Shown here piece by piece: positions 1 through 7,835 of a stretch of 36,111 bases of DNA. This DNA comes from Litorivicinus sp. (GTDB lineage Bacteria > Pseudomonadota > Gammaproteobacteria > Pseudomonadales > Litorivicinaceae): NCBI GenBank assembly GCA_009886945.1, contig QXYM01000095.1, positions 1 through 36,111 on the forward strand. The letters run 5' to 3'. The notes beneath the pieces are model-generated. The model was not told where the DNA came from and ran no database searches. It saw only the letters and a program-made list of their open reading frames with translations. The position numbers and the translations under genes are program-made. How positions within the stretch are numbered: position 1 is the stretch's first letter; every line of letters starts with the position of its first letter.

Positions 1-203
1 GCAATATCAGGAGCCTTTAACTTCACCTGATCACTCGGCGTGGTGGCGTTGGCGCCATAGGCATTCTGTAATGCATCGGCACCTGCCTTCTGCTTAAATA
101 TCGCATCTGAATAGGCCGCGAACGCCATACGTGGCATCGCAAACACCGTAGCCGTAGCAGCCGATACCGCTCCAGCAATTTTTAATACGCTACGACGATC
201 CAT
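1..203 (-). CDS. soxY: SoxY, thiosulfate oxidation carrier protein (N-terminal part, cut by window edge)
   Basis: About 67 residues are visible, and the gene continues beyond the left edge. It starts at an ATG at 203 preceded by AAAGGAG at good spacing. The N-terminus is a Tat signal peptide with a twin-arginine motif (DRRSVLK) and a small-residue hydrophobic stretch ending near AFA. The first mature residues, ending in KLKAPDIA, resemble the start of SoxY. In the family, SoxY pairs with SoxZ and carries the sulfur substrate on a C-terminal GGCGG cysteine arm, which is not in this window. It lies 21 bases downstream of soxX in the same direction, at the end of soxC-soxD-soxX-soxY, which strongly supports the name. 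soxZ is expected next, outside the window. Confidence 0.85.
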   Translation of the reverse strand, partial: MDRRSVLKIAGAVSAATATVFAMPRMAFAAYSDAIFKQKAGADALQNAYGANATTPSDQVKLKAPDI

Positions 204-224
204 CGCAACTCTCCTTTGCTTTGA

Positions 225-563
225 TTAATTTAATGTGTACAGATAATCAACGACTTTGTTGATCTCTGCTTCGGTGAGAATTAAGTTCCTACCAAATGGC
301 GGCATCGCCGTCATCGGGTTACGCTTGGTCGGATCCTTGATATATTCTACCAACGCTTCACGATCAGGAAAACGTGCTTTCATGGCGACCATTGGTGGAC
401 CCACGTTTCCGGTCTGCTGCCCACCTTCAAACATGTGGCAGGCCAAACAATTACCTTTCTGACGATCCCACGCGATCGATTTGCCTTCGGCGATCGAATC
501 GGCAGATGCCAAAGGGGCGACCAGAGCCGAAGCCAAGATTGCCGTTAGGAGTTGCCCTTTCAT
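225..563 (-). CDS. soxX: SoxX, sulfur oxidation c-type cytochrome
   Basis: This is a 112-residue periplasmic monohaem cytochrome c. Residues 1-21 form a Sec signal peptide (MKGQLLTAIL start, cleavage near ASA). One haem site, CLACH, is at residues 39-43, and a probable axial Met lies in TAMPPFG near residue 87. The stretch from the haem site through MKARFPDRE and ILTEAEINKVVDYL is typical of SoxX. SoxX joins SoxA as the SoxAX enzyme that couples thiosulfate to SoxYZ. The open frame extends to 620, but the ATG at 563 has a GGAGAGG ribosome site and begins exactly at the signal peptide, so it is the start. It is 40 bases from soxD and 21 from soxY. soxA is not in the window. Confidence 0.93.
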   Translation of the reverse strand: MKGQLLTAILASALVAPLASADSIAEGKSIAWDRQKGNCLACHMFEGGQQTGNVGPPMVAMKARFPDREALVEYIKDPTKRNPMTAMPPFGRNLILTEAEINKVVDYLYTLN

Positions 564-603
564 TATAATTTCCTCTCCTTTTGAAAAATAAATCCAACCA
601 TAT

Positions 604-1560
604 CTAACGGCTCGATTCAACCATATACGCTACCGCGTTTTTTACTTCATCATCCGACAACGACATGTTGCCGCCTTTCGCTGGCATCACGCCATTGTCG
701 CCTTGATAGCCATTGATCGCATTACTATTCATCGACTCCATGCCAGTTGCAATCCGTGCTGCCCAGGCACTCACATCACCGACCTTGGGAGCCCCGGCGA
801 CGCCCATATTATGACATGCTTGGCAGGCCTTATCATAGACTGCTTTCCCTGCAATAGCTGCATCCGACATGGCAACCTCAACCGTAGCTGCCTTCGGTTC
901 ATCACCGCCATAATGATTCGCAGAAACCCCTGAGTCTTCCTTGAAATGTCCTGTCGGCGTCACGCCGTTGATCGTGGTAACGATCTCAAACTGACTCGGA
1001 TCTGCACAATCTTTCATGCAGCGGGTGTTCTGGACATCTGGACGGTTGTCAATGTAGAAGTTTGGTTCGTTCGGCATCTTGACTTGCGCGAACGATTCTT
1101 TTGTTGCCACAAAGTCTTCATCAACGATGTCGTTGAGGTACAAGACATAGGCCGAGATCGCATAAACTTCGTCATCGGTCAGTGATTGCGGCGCGGGATA
1201 CGGCATCGCTCGGTGGATATAGTCCCAAAGCGTCGACGCGTAGGGCCAATAAGACCCAACAGTCTTCTCTGGATGAAGCGTATCAAGCGTGCCCTCGCCA
1301 CCTGCTAGCACAGGCCAACGACCTGCGCCCTCACCAAATAACCCATGACAACTCGCACATTGTGCTTCGTAGAGCCCTTCACCATCTGCGACCGAGCCCT
1401 GACCCTCCGGCAAACCCATTCCATCGGGACGGATATCAATATCCCATCCAGCAATCATTTCTGGGGTTGCTGTCGAGCCGATTCCAAGAGACCCAGCCGA
1501 CACAGCACCTGACATCGTCAGTGCAATGGCAGCGATACCCAAATTAAGAGATTTGAACAT
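604..1560 (-). CDS. soxD: SoxD, dihaem cytochrome c subunit of the sulfane (sulfite) dehydrogenase
   Basis: A 318-residue protein with an N-terminal signal peptide ending near VSA. It has two cytochrome domains with haem sites CASCH (68-72) and CQACH (246-250), and a cysteine pair CMKDC (about 181-185) between them. The first domain carries the SoxD hallmark block around GLFGEGAGRWPVLAGG and SYWPY. The second looks like cytochrome c5. SoxD takes electrons from the molybdenum subunit SoxC in the periplasm. The open frame reaches 1641; the ATG at 1560 is preferred because GGAG lies 9 bases upstream and the signal peptide begins there. An ATG at 1569 would abut that ribosome site. The gene overlaps the soxC 3' end by 17 bases, so translation is probably coupled. 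Confidence 0.93.
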   Translation of the reverse strand: MFKSLNLGIAAIALTMSGAVSAGSLGIGSTATPEMIAGWDIDIRPDGMGLPEGQGSVADGEGLYEAQCASCHGLFGEGAGRWPVLAGGEGTLDTLHPEKTVGSYWPYASTLWDYIHRAMPYPAPQSLTDDEVYAISAYVLYLNDIVDEDFVATKESFAQVKMPNEPNFYIDNRPDVQNTRCMKDCADPSQFEIVTTINGVTPTGHFKEDSGVSANHYGGDEPKAATVEVAMSDAAIAGKAVYDKACQACHNMGVAGAPKVGDVSAWAARIATGMESMNSNAINGYQGDNGVMPAKGGNMSLSDDEVKNAVAYMVESSR

Positions 1561-2860
1561 TGAAGACATCTCCGCTTTCCGTAACATTCCATGTATGGAT
1601 TGAGTTTTTGTGATAGATCGACCATCCGCCACGCTCATCACGCAACTGCTTTAATGTCGGCTGAACATACCCTGTCTCATCGATTGCACGCGATTGCAGC
1701 AACCAAGGCTCTCCATTCCATTGCGTCTTAAATCTGAATTGCGTCAACGCCTTAGACAAAACAAGGTCATCAAGCTCTGCACGTTGCCAATTCACGCCAC
1801 CATCAAATGACAAATCAACCGCCTTGATCTTACCTCGGCCTGACCACGCATACCCACGAACCTCAACGAAGCCGCGCTTCTGCAGTGGATTTTCTGGGCA
1901 TGGCGATGTCACCACCGAATTACACTCTTGCTCATAGGTGAAACGGCGTGCACGACCGTCCGGCATCAAATCTGTGTACTTCGAAGTCTCTTCACGGTGG
2001 TGCCATGGCTGATCACCAATTTCGAGACGACGGAGCCATTTCACAGAGGTATTCCCTTCCCAACCTGGATTCAACATCCGGAGTGGATATCCCTGTTCTG
2101 GACGCAAGGCCTCACCGTTTTGACCCCAAGCAATAATGGTGTCATCAAGTGCTTTTTCTAACGGGATCGAACGTGACATACCAGCAGCATCAGCACCCTC
2201 GGCCAAGATCCACTTGCCTTCTGGCTTAACACCCACCTCTTCGAGCAATGTCGACAGGCGAACACCGGTCCACTCGCAGCATGACAACATCCCGTGAGTA
2301 AACTGCAGCGCCTCCATTTGCGCACCACGCCATTCCATACCGCCGTTCGCCGGACATTCGATAAACCGAATTTCTGACACAGTCGGGAATCGCTTCAGGT
2401 CTTCCATCGTGAGGACCAGTGGGCGCTCAACCAGGCCGTGGATGATCAATCGATGTTGATCCGGATTCACATTTGGAATCCCGCCATGGTAGCGCTCGAA
2501 CACCACACCACTTGGCGTGATGATACCTTCCAAATCCTGTAAGGGCGTCATCGAAATCGACGATGCTGCATCAGCTGTCAACCAGGGAACAGTCCGACGC
2601 TGAAGATCTTCGAACTCAGAAGGATCGCCATACGGCTTAGCCACAACACCCCGCCCAAGATAGCTTTGCCACTCAGGGAGATTCGGTGGAAGATTTGCAG
2701 ATGCATTGGCTTTCGGAATCATTTGCACGCTCGAAAGTCCAGCTACTGCCGCGATGCCGCCTTTAAGGAAATTACGGCGGTCCATGCCTCTCATGCCGCT
2801 CGCTTCGGTCGCAATTGCTTCCATCAGCTTCGGTAGAGACGGTTCGTATAGCTTCGTCAT
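1544..2860 (-). CDS. soxC: SoxC, molybdenum subunit of the sulfane (sulfite) dehydrogenase
   Basis: A 438-residue protein of the sulfite oxidase family. It begins with a Tat signal peptide (MDRRNFLKGG at residues 26-35), as expected for a protein exported with folded molybdopterin. The Mo-ligand cysteine is C169 in FIECPANGG, followed by the molybdopterin-binding region and a C-terminal dimerization domain. With SoxD it removes six electrons from the sulfane sulfur bound to SoxY, so thiosulfate can be fully oxidized without sulfur globules; this is family knowledge. The ATG at 2860 has a GGAAGGG ribosome site, and the stop codon of a 43-codon upstream ORF overlaps it as ATGA. It is the first large gene of the sox block here. 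Confidence 0.95.
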   Translation of the reverse strand: MTKLYEPSLPKLMEAIATEASGMRGMDRRNFLKGGIAAVAGLSSVQMIPKANASANLPPNLPEWQSYLGRGVVAKPYGDPSEFEDLQRRTVPWLTADAASSISMTPLQDLEGIITPSGVVFERYHGGIPNVNPDQHRLIIHGLVERPLVLTMEDLKRFPTVSEIRFIECPANGGMEWRGAQMEALQFTHGMLSCCEWTGVRLSTLLEEVGVKPEGKWILAEGADAAGMSRSIPLEKALDDTIIAWGQNGEALRPEQGYPLRMLNPGWEGNTSVKWLRRLEIGDQPWHHREETSKYTDLMPDGRARRFTYEQECNSVVTSPCPENPLQKRGFVEVRGYAWSGRGKIKAVDLSFDGGVNWQRAELDDLVLSKALTQFRFKTQWNGEPWLLQSRAIDETGYVQPTLKQLRDERGGWSIYHKNSIHTWNVTESGDVFNVQIS

Positions 2861-2988
2861 ATTACCCTTCCAAAGAGTTCTATCGTTATTACTAAAACGA
2901 ATATTAAAACGAAAAGGGCACCCAGTGCAAAACGAACTAACCGAAAGTCTGAGGGAATTGATGCGTTGCGCAATGGGTCGCCATCCAC
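2857..2988 (-). CDS. Putative 43-aa single-span membrane microprotein coupled to soxC
   Basis: I do not recognise a family. The frame opens after an in-frame TGA at 3015-3013, and its only usual start codon is the GTG at 2988. It encodes a polar, proline-containing N-terminus (DGDPLRNASIPSDFRLVR) and then one strongly hydrophobic helix at about residues 20-36, ending ELFGRVI. Its TGA overlaps the soxC ATG as ATGA, so soxC translation could be coupled to it, and the soxC ribosome site lies inside it. The ribosome site of its own GTG is weak (GAAG). The basic residues before the span suggest the N-terminus stays in the cytoplasm. It could be a small accessory of SoxCD export or anchoring, which is inference only. 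Chance translation of a leader is the alternative. Confidence 0.5.
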   Translation of the reverse strand: MDGDPLRNASIPSDFRLVRFALGALFVLIFVLVITIELFGRVI

Positions 2989-3042
2989 TAATTCTTCGAA
3001 AACCGTATCAGATCACACGGGTTTTCTTCAGTATTCGTTCGA

Positions 3043-3264
3043 CTAATTGAATTGATGCGGTGCATGCATCACATTCAAGGAGACACGCGGAATAATTTCA
3101 CCAGAATCTTGCGGAACACATTGAAGGCTGTAGTTCATCTCAAACGAGTCCGCCATCTCGAAAGCGGCTGCATTGCATTCATCCAAAGAATCGAACTGCA
3201 TGCCGGTCTCTATCGGATCGAAAGATCCAGGAATGAAATACACCAGAACGTAGATCAGTTTCAT
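3043..3264 (-). CDS. Small protein of unknown function (73 aa) upstream of the sox genes
   Basis: No family recognised. The N-terminus is hydrophobic (KLIYVLVYFIPG), followed by an acidic region with two cysteines, in DECNAA and LQCVP, that could form a disulfide. It ends with a short histidine-containing tail. A hydrophobic start plus paired cysteines could mean an exported or membrane-associated small protein, but no clean signal-peptidase site is visible. The ATG at 3264 is preferred over the adjacent in-frame TTG at 3267; GGGGGAC lies about 7 bases upstream. It is co-directional with the microprotein (54 bases away) and soxC, so it may share their transcript. A direct role in sulfur oxidation is not shown. 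Confidence 0.6.
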   Translation of the reverse strand: MKLIYVLVYFIPGSFDPIETGMQFDSLDECNAAAFEMADSFEMNYSLQCVPQDSGEIIPRVSLNVMHAPHQFN

Positions 3265-3291
3265 CAACCGTCCCCCACCGTTTTTTTTCGA

Positions 3292-3320
3292 ATTAGCGAG
3301 GCAACCTTAGCGAGTCGCAA
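3292..3320 (-). promoter_or_regulatory. Candidate sigma-70 promoter upstream of the 73-aa gene and sox block
   Basis: On the minus strand TTGCGA (3320-3315) is separated by 17 bases from GCTAAT (3297-3292), each matching four of six consensus bases. It sits about 28 bases before the start of the 73-aa gene. It is the only plausible promoter I see before the sox genes, but the match is moderate. Confidence 0.3.
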
Positions 3321-3464
3321 CACGGATGGAAAGCGATAACCTGTCTTGGAATCCAAGCAACATCGATTCACGCAATACAAGTAAACTATCGAACCGACAA
3401 ACGAAATGACTAAAAATGCATCCCAGCTCCGTGAAGGCGAGTGGTTCCCGATCCGAGACGTTCT

Positions 3465-4226
3465 TTAGTTCCTCAGACGGTATCCAGTCGCGAAGATCCA
3501 CCAAATAATCCCCAAGAAAACAGCGATAAAGAACCCGATAACAACGACTGACAACTGGATTGACACATCCGAGCTACCAAAGAATGCCCAACGGAATCCG
3601 GAAATCAAATACATGGCCGGGTTCAACATGCTCACGTCTCGCCAAATCGGCGGCAACATGTCGATGGAATAAAAACTTCCACCTAAAAATACTAATGGGG
3701 TAATGATGAGCGTCGGAACAAAATTTAACTGCTCGAAGTTTCTTGCCCAGAGCCCAAGAATAAATCCAAGGAGAGAAAAGCAGAACGCGGTCGCCATGAG
3801 TAGCCCCATCATCAGAGCTGGGTGCGCGATCTCTAGGGGTACAAACAAAAATGACACTCCTAAAATAATCAAACCGACCACCACAGATTTGGTCGCTGCC
3901 GCGCCGACGTAACCAGTCACCATTTCAATCGGTGAAATTGGCGCAGACAAGTGCTCATAGATCGTACCCAGAAACTTGGGGAAATAAATGCCGAAAGACG
4001 CGTTCGCAATCGACTGCGTCATCACTGTCAACATGATGAGTCCTGGCACGATAAAGGCGCCATATGACACCCCATCGACAGGAATCATGCGATGACCAAT
4101 CGCCGATCCAAACACGATAAAATACAGGATCGTCGAGATCACCGGAGACGCAAATGACTGCAAAGGGGTTCTCAAGGTCCTCGCCATTTCAAAGGTGTAA
4201 ATGGCTCTAATCGCATAGTAATTCAT
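3465..4226 (-). CDS. ABC-2 type exporter permease (YadH/NodJ-like)
   Basis: A 253-residue integral membrane protein with about six hydrophobic spans and an ABC-2 membrane domain. The amphipathic N-terminus (YYAIRAIYTFEMARTLRTP) is typical of the YadH/NodJ branch, as are internal signatures such as PGLIMLTVMTQS and GGSFYSIDMLP. Together with the ATPase encoded just upstream it should form an inner-membrane exporter. The substrate is not known; relatives are linked to polysaccharide, lipid or drug export. The ATG at 4226 overlaps the ATPase stop codon as ATGA, indicating a two-gene operon with coupled translation. The TAA at 3465 is followed by a gap of about 200 bases with no clear terminator. 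Confidence 0.9.
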   Translation of the reverse strand: MNYYAIRAIYTFEMARTLRTPLQSFASPVISTILYFIVFGSAIGHRMIPVDGVSYGAFIVPGLIMLTVMTQSIANASFGIYFPKFLGTIYEHLSAPISPIEMVTGYVGAAATKSVVVGLIILGVSFLFVPLEIAHPALMMGLLMATAFCFSLLGFILGLWARNFEQLNFVPTLIITPLVFLGGSFYSIDMLPPIWRDVSMLNPAMYLISGFRWAFFGSSDVSIQLSVVVIGFFIAVFLGIIWWIFATGYRLRN

Positions 4227-5152
4227 CCAGTTTTATCCGCGATTAATTCAATAAATATCTCTTCTAATGAGCTCTGCTCTGTCCGCACGTCGTTAAACCG
4301 AATGCCTTCCGATTTGAGAGCACCAAGGATCTCCGGTATCCCAGTTTGCTCAACTTCCATGTCATAGGTGTATGTCAGTCGACATCCTTCGTGATGCAAT
4401 TTGACTCCGAGCTCTTCCAGGACATTCGACAGTGTTTCAATTGGTTCAGCCAATTCGATCAACAACTGCTTTTTGCCAAGTCGCTTCATCAGTAAGCGCT
4501 TGTCCTCAATTAAGAGGATTTGGCCATCATGAATCACGGCAATTCTGTCCGCGATCTCTTCGGCCTCCTCAATGTAATGGGTGGTGAGAACAATCGTGAC
4601 ACCGTTGCGCTGGAGATCTTTAACGAGCCGCCACATATCGCGGCGTAAATCGACATCGACCCCGGCTGTCGGCTCATCGAGGAAGAGAATCTTGGGATCA
4701 TGGCTGAGTGCCTTCGCGATCAGAACGCGGCGCTTCATTCCTCCAGACAGCTCTCTGATCGGCGAATCCCGTTTATCCCAGAGAGATAAACGCTCTAATA
4801 TCCCTCGGAGATAGGATGGATTAGGCGCTTTTCCAAAAAGGCCTCGTGATAGCGAGACTGTACCCATCACTGTCTCAAATGGCTCAAGCATCAGTTCCTG
4901 AGGCACTAATCCAATGAGGGATCTTGCGTTCCGATAGTCAGCTTGGACGTCAAATCCACTGACAAACACCTTCCCCTGACTGATCGTCGTTAGCCCACAG
5001 ATCGCAGAGATCAACGACGTCTTACCGGCGCCGTTGGGCCCCAGTAACGCAATAATCTCTCCCTTCACAATCTTGAATGACAGATTCTTCAACGCGAGCT
5101 TCTCGCCATCGTATCGTTTAGTGAGATCTCGAACTTCAACGATCGCAGTCAC
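4223..5152 (-). CDS. ABC transporter ATP-binding protein (YadG/NodI-like)
   Basis: A 309-residue cytoplasmic ATPase. It has Walker A GPNGAGKT (38-45), a Q-loop in VPQELM near residue 85, signature LSGGM (135-139), Walker B ILFLDEP (155-161) and a switch histidine in TTHYIEEAEE. The last 80 or so residues form the extra C-terminal domain common in ABC-2 exporters. It powers the permease encoded immediately downstream (ATGA overlap). The start is a GTG at 5152 with AGGA upstream; the second residues TAIVEVRDLTKRY match usual N-termini, so no longer form is needed. The transported substrate cannot be inferred from the sequence. Confidence 0.92.
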   Translation of the reverse strand: MTAIVEVRDLTKRYDGEKLALKNLSFKIVKGEIIALLGPNGAGKTSLISAICGLTTISQGKVFVSGFDVQADYRNARSLIGLVPQELMLEPFETVMGTVSLSRGLFGKAPNPSYLRGILERLSLWDKRDSPIRELSGGMKRRVLIAKALSHDPKILFLDEPTAGVDVDLRRDMWRLVKDLQRNGVTIVLTTHYIEEAEEIADRIAVIHDGQILLIEDKRLLMKRLGKKQLLIELAEPIETLSNVLEELGVKLHHEGCRLTYTYDMEVEQTGIPEILGALKSEGIRFNDVRTEQSSLEEIFIELIADKTG

Positions 5153-5197
5153 TCAAGTTTTCCTCAATCCATTCAACACAAATACCGGACAGGCCAT

Positions 5198-5223
5198 CTG
5201 GGATCAGTGATATTGCATCCCAG
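5198..5223. repeat. Inverted repeat upstream of the ABC exporter operon
   Basis: CTGGGAT (5198-5204) and ATCCCAG (5217-5223) are a perfect 7-bp inverted repeat with a 12-base spacer. It lies 46 bases upstream of the ATPase GTG start in a 132-base gap. There is no T-tract, so it looks more like an operator or a short hairpin than a terminator. It could be chance. Confidence 0.3.
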
Positions 5224-5284
5224 ACGTCTGAAAATTCAGGCAGCCAACCTCCAGATCAACCAACTTTTTTAGATAAACAACGCA

Positions 5285-5482
5285 TTAATGGTTTTCAGTG
5301 TCATCGTGATCCCAAATCAACAGCCTTTCGCGCAAAACCCAATAAATCACCAATGGCACAAATAGCGCGAAGATGGTGATGCTTGTGTAATGCTCAGAGA
5401 CAAGAGGGCTAACAATCACAAAGACAAATGTCGTCCAGACTCCGATCACTAACGCGTACTCAAGCGACTTTCTTACGTGCAT
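5285..5482 (-). CDS. Small two-span membrane protein of unknown function (65 aa)
   Basis: No family recognised. It has a short basic N-terminus (HVRKSLEYA) and then two hydrophobic segments at about residues 8-25 and 35-52, separated by a SEHYTS linker. The tail is charged and histidine/aspartate rich (WDHDDTENH). Basic residues before the first span and the second hydrophilic end suggest both termini are cytoplasmic. The ATG at 5482 is preferred over the in-frame TTG at 5500 because AGGA lies 7 bases upstream. It stands alone between the ABC operon and tRNA-Ala, pointing the same way as both. Confidence 0.6.
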   Translation of the reverse strand: MHVRKSLEYALVIGVWTTFVFVIVSPLVSEHYTSITIFALFVPLVIYWVLRERLLIWDHDDTENH

Positions 5483-5716
5483 AGATGGTCCTACCCCCAA
5501 ATTTTTGTCAGCAGATCAAACAGACCTCATGATGCCTTAACTCTCCATCCTTAGCTGTGGATTGGGCCGACTAGCGTCTGATGCAATGATGCAGGTTCAA
5601 TCAAGTGCTGGCCGCGATCAGGCAACGAAGTAGCGATATTGATGTCCAGCGATCACCACATCAGCACACCGATGGTCACCTAGAGAAGAATTTCGTGCAG
5701 GACACGGTATTCGAAA
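5483..5716. other. Gap with no recognisable gene
   Basis: These 234 bases lie between the tRNA-Ala 3' end and the small membrane protein. I see no ORF with a credible start, no T-tract terminator and only weak imperfect hairpins (for example around 5651-5682). A promoter for the 65-aa gene must lie here, or it is read through from gltX and the tRNA. Confidence 0.4.
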
Positions 5717-5792
<76 letters not shown>

Positions 5793-5812
5793 ATTTCAAG
5801 AGGACGCGAAGG

Positions 5813-7324
5813 TTAGTTCGCATCCAATTCTGTGTCAATGGATCTCAGTGCTTCTTGATAGCTTTTTTCAAGACGCTTCGCCCCTTTCTTGGAAACCCCG
5901 CCAATGACATCGAGGCCGGCACGGACACGAGCACGCGTACGATCAGGACCGAGGAGTACGGCAAGATCGAATGCACTGATGGCTTGACGCGCTCCGCTGA
6001 GTACCACAAATACCAGAGGCATCACGTCTTTTAATTGCAGCCCCACTGCCTTCGCTACCCATCGGATTTCCTGCTCAATCACCTGACGGTTCCAGGACCC
6101 ACAAGACTCAAAACGCCACACCAGGAATTGCAATACGTTTGCGAGAACATCCTGCTCGAGACCCAAAGCACCCAAGGTGTCTTCCGACAGAGACACATCT
6201 TTCGCCCAAAGCGGCTGGAGCCATTGGCCTGCCTCCGAAAATACATCAATGCGAGATTTTAACTGCGGCAAGACCGACACAAAAAATGACTCCGAACACA
6301 TCCATTCCATTAAACGTTGTTGGTATTGCTCATCGGAGAGAGAGTGTTTCAGCCACTGACCATTCAGCCAAGTCAACTTATCAACATCAAAAATTGGCCC
6401 CCCAAGGGACACTCGATCGATGTCAAACGCACTCACCATTTCAGCCAAATCAAATTGCTCACGTTCATCCGGCATCGACCAACCCATTCGACCAAGATAA
6501 TTGAGCAACGCCTCCGGCAAAAAGCCTTGATCACGGTAATACAAAATCGATGTTGGATTTTTGCGCTTACTGAGCTTGGATTGATCTGGATTCCTGAGTA
6601 AGGGCAGATGGCACAACTCCGGCATCTCCCAGCCGAAATACTGATACAACAATTGATGTTTTGGTGCTGACGGAATCCATTCCTCACCTCGAATGACATG
6701 GGTAATCCCCATCAAATGGTCATCAACAACGTTAGCCAAGTGATAAGTCGGAAGCCCATCGGCTTTCATCAAAATCTGCATATCGACTTGCGCCCACGGA
6801 ATCTGAATCAATCCGCGCAACCGATCATGAATCGAACACTCACCGTCAGTCGGCACCCGCATCCGAACAACATGGTCATCGCCTCGAGCTATCCGTGCAT
6901 CAACCTCTGCCGCATCGAGATGTGTGCAACGTCCATCGTATCGAGGTGTCTGCTTTGCTGCCATCTGCTCGGCTCGCATGGCGTCAAGCTCGGCTGGTGT
7001 ACAGAAGCAATGAAACGCATGCCCATCCTCGAGGAGTGTTTGGCAATGTGAATCGTATTCTGCTCGCCGCTCGCTTTGCCGATAGGGACCCGAGTCTCCG
7101 CCAATATCCGGACCCTCATCCCAACTTAAGCCCGTCCAACGGAGCGCATCCAATATCGCTTTTTCAGATTCTGTCGTTGAGCGTTTCTGGTCTGTGTCTT
7201 CAATGCGTAATACAAACTGTCCGCCATGCTGTTTGGCAAACGCGTAGTTAAAAAGAGCGATGTAGGCAGTGCCGACGTGGGGATCCCCGGTCGGAGAAGG
7301 CGCGATACGTGTACGAACAGTCAT
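5813..7324 (-). CDS. gltX: Glutamyl-tRNA synthetase
   Basis: A 503-residue class I synthetase that charges tRNA-Glu with glutamate in the cytoplasm. The HIGH-type motif is in APSPTGDPHVGTA (8-20) and the KMSKS-type motif is KLSKR (250-254). A zinc-binding knuckle is suggested by CFC at 106-108 and RCTH at 132-135, as in the E. coli enzyme. The C-terminal half is the helical anticodon-binding domain. The ATG at 7324 (MTVRTRIAPS) is chosen over an in-frame start at 7339 because GGAGG lies 6 bases upstream and homologues begin at this point. tRNA-Ala follows after 20 bases. Whether it also mischarges tRNA-Gln depends on gatCAB, which is not in view. Confidence 0.97.
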   Translation of the reverse strand: MTVRTRIAPSPTGDPHVGTAYIALFNYAFAKQHGGQFVLRIEDTDQKRSTTESEKAILDALRWTGLSWDEGPDIGGDSGPYRQSERRAEYDSHCQTLLEDGHAFHCFCTPAELDAMRAEQMAAKQTPRYDGRCTHLDAAEVDARIARGDDHVVRMRVPTDGECSIHDRLRGLIQIPWAQVDMQILMKADGLPTYHLANVVDDHLMGITHVIRGEEWIPSAPKHQLLYQYFGWEMPELCHLPLLRNPDQSKLSKRKNPTSILYYRDQGFLPEALLNYLGRMGWSMPDEREQFDLAEMVSAFDIDRVSLGGPIFDVDKLTWLNGQWLKHSLSDEQYQQRLMEWMCSESFFVSVLPQLKSRIDVFSEAGQWLQPLWAKDVSLSEDTLGALGLEQDVLANVLQFLVWRFESCGSWNRQVIEQEIRWVAKAVGLQLKDVMPLVFVVLSGARQAISAFDLAVLLGPDRTRARVRAGLDVIGGVSKKGAKRLEKSYQEALRSIDTELDAN

Positions 7325-7378
7325 GTGATCCTCCAGCAAGCGGCAGAGTATAGCGCCTGCTGGAGTCTGTGATGAAGA

Positions 7379-7696
7379 CTAGATAGCGATCTGTTCGAGT
7401 TGACCACCGGAATTCAAGAATGCCTCGACCCACTTCGGCTTCCGGCCGCGACCGGTCCAAGTATTTTCTGAGTCTTTCGGGTCACGATACTTCGGAGCCA
7501 CGCTACCTCGCTTACCCACTGCCTTATTCCCTGATAACGATTTTAATTCGTCAGCAGATAAACCATATTCAGCGGCAATCGATTTGATTTTCTCTAGACC
7601 CTCTTTTCGGACCTGCATCTGACGTTTTTCAATTTCTTGATCCACTCGAGCGCGTAAAACCTGTAATTCACTTAAACTTAAATGCTCTAATTCCAC
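7379..7696 (-). CDS. H-NS family nucleoid-associated protein
   Basis: A 105-residue protein with the H-NS layout. The N-terminal two-thirds is a charged, leucine-rich oligomerization region (about residues 1-45, ELEHLSLSELQ start) and a linker follows. The C-terminal DNA-binding core carries TWTGRGRKPKW at 79-89, the AT-hook-like motif that enters the minor groove. Such proteins silence AT-rich, often foreign, DNA and usually control their own AT-rich promoter. The GTG at 7696 is chosen because GAGGA lies 8 bases upstream. An in-frame GTG at 7726 would fall at the predicted transcription start. It is co-directional with gltX, 54 bases away, and divergent from dusA. Confidence 0.88.
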   Translation of the reverse strand: MELEHLSLSELQVLRARVDQEIEKRQMQVRKEGLEKIKSIAAEYGLSADELKSLSGNKAVGKRGSVAPKYRDPKDSENTWTGRGRKPKWVEAFLNSGGQLEQIAI

Positions 7697-7732
7697 AAAT
7701 AGAATCCTCAATTTTTGATATAGCACTGATTA

Positions 7733-7760
7733 ATAATAATTACTATTTAAAAGATTTCAA
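7733..7760 (-). promoter_or_regulatory. Candidate sigma-70 promoter of the H-NS-type gene, in an AT-rich tract
   Basis: On the minus strand TTGAAA (7760-7755) is followed after 16 bases by TATTAT (7738-7733), and the spacer is very AT-rich. Transcription would start near 7726, giving a leader of about 30 bases before the GTG at 7696. The surrounding AT-rich stretch is the kind of DNA H-NS binds, so self-control is likely by family analogy. Confidence 0.5.
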
Positions 7761-7835
7761 TCCTCATGGATTTGTTCAGTTTCAATCATGATTAAAGCAG
7801 TGGCGAATACCTGTGGTTTTTTTTAAACTTCACCC

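Noticed and set aside
2923-3050. Plus-strand 42-codon frame starting at GTG 2923 opposite the microprotein
   Set aside because: It has only a weak ribosome site and its sequence lacks any domain or hydrophobic pattern; the minus-strand frame ending exactly at soxC is better supported.
3281-3288. T8 run near 3281 as a Rho-independent terminator
   Set aside because: No stable GC-rich hairpin precedes it on the plus strand, and no plus-strand gene ends there.
3307-3504. 65-codon minus-strand frame downstream of the ABC permease
   Set aside because: It overlaps the permease end by 40 bases, has no convincing start or family-like sequence, and reads like leftover intergenic DNA.
7817-7824. T8 run before dusA as a terminator
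   Set aside because: The preceding bases form only a three-pair stem; no upstream plus-strand gene needs one.
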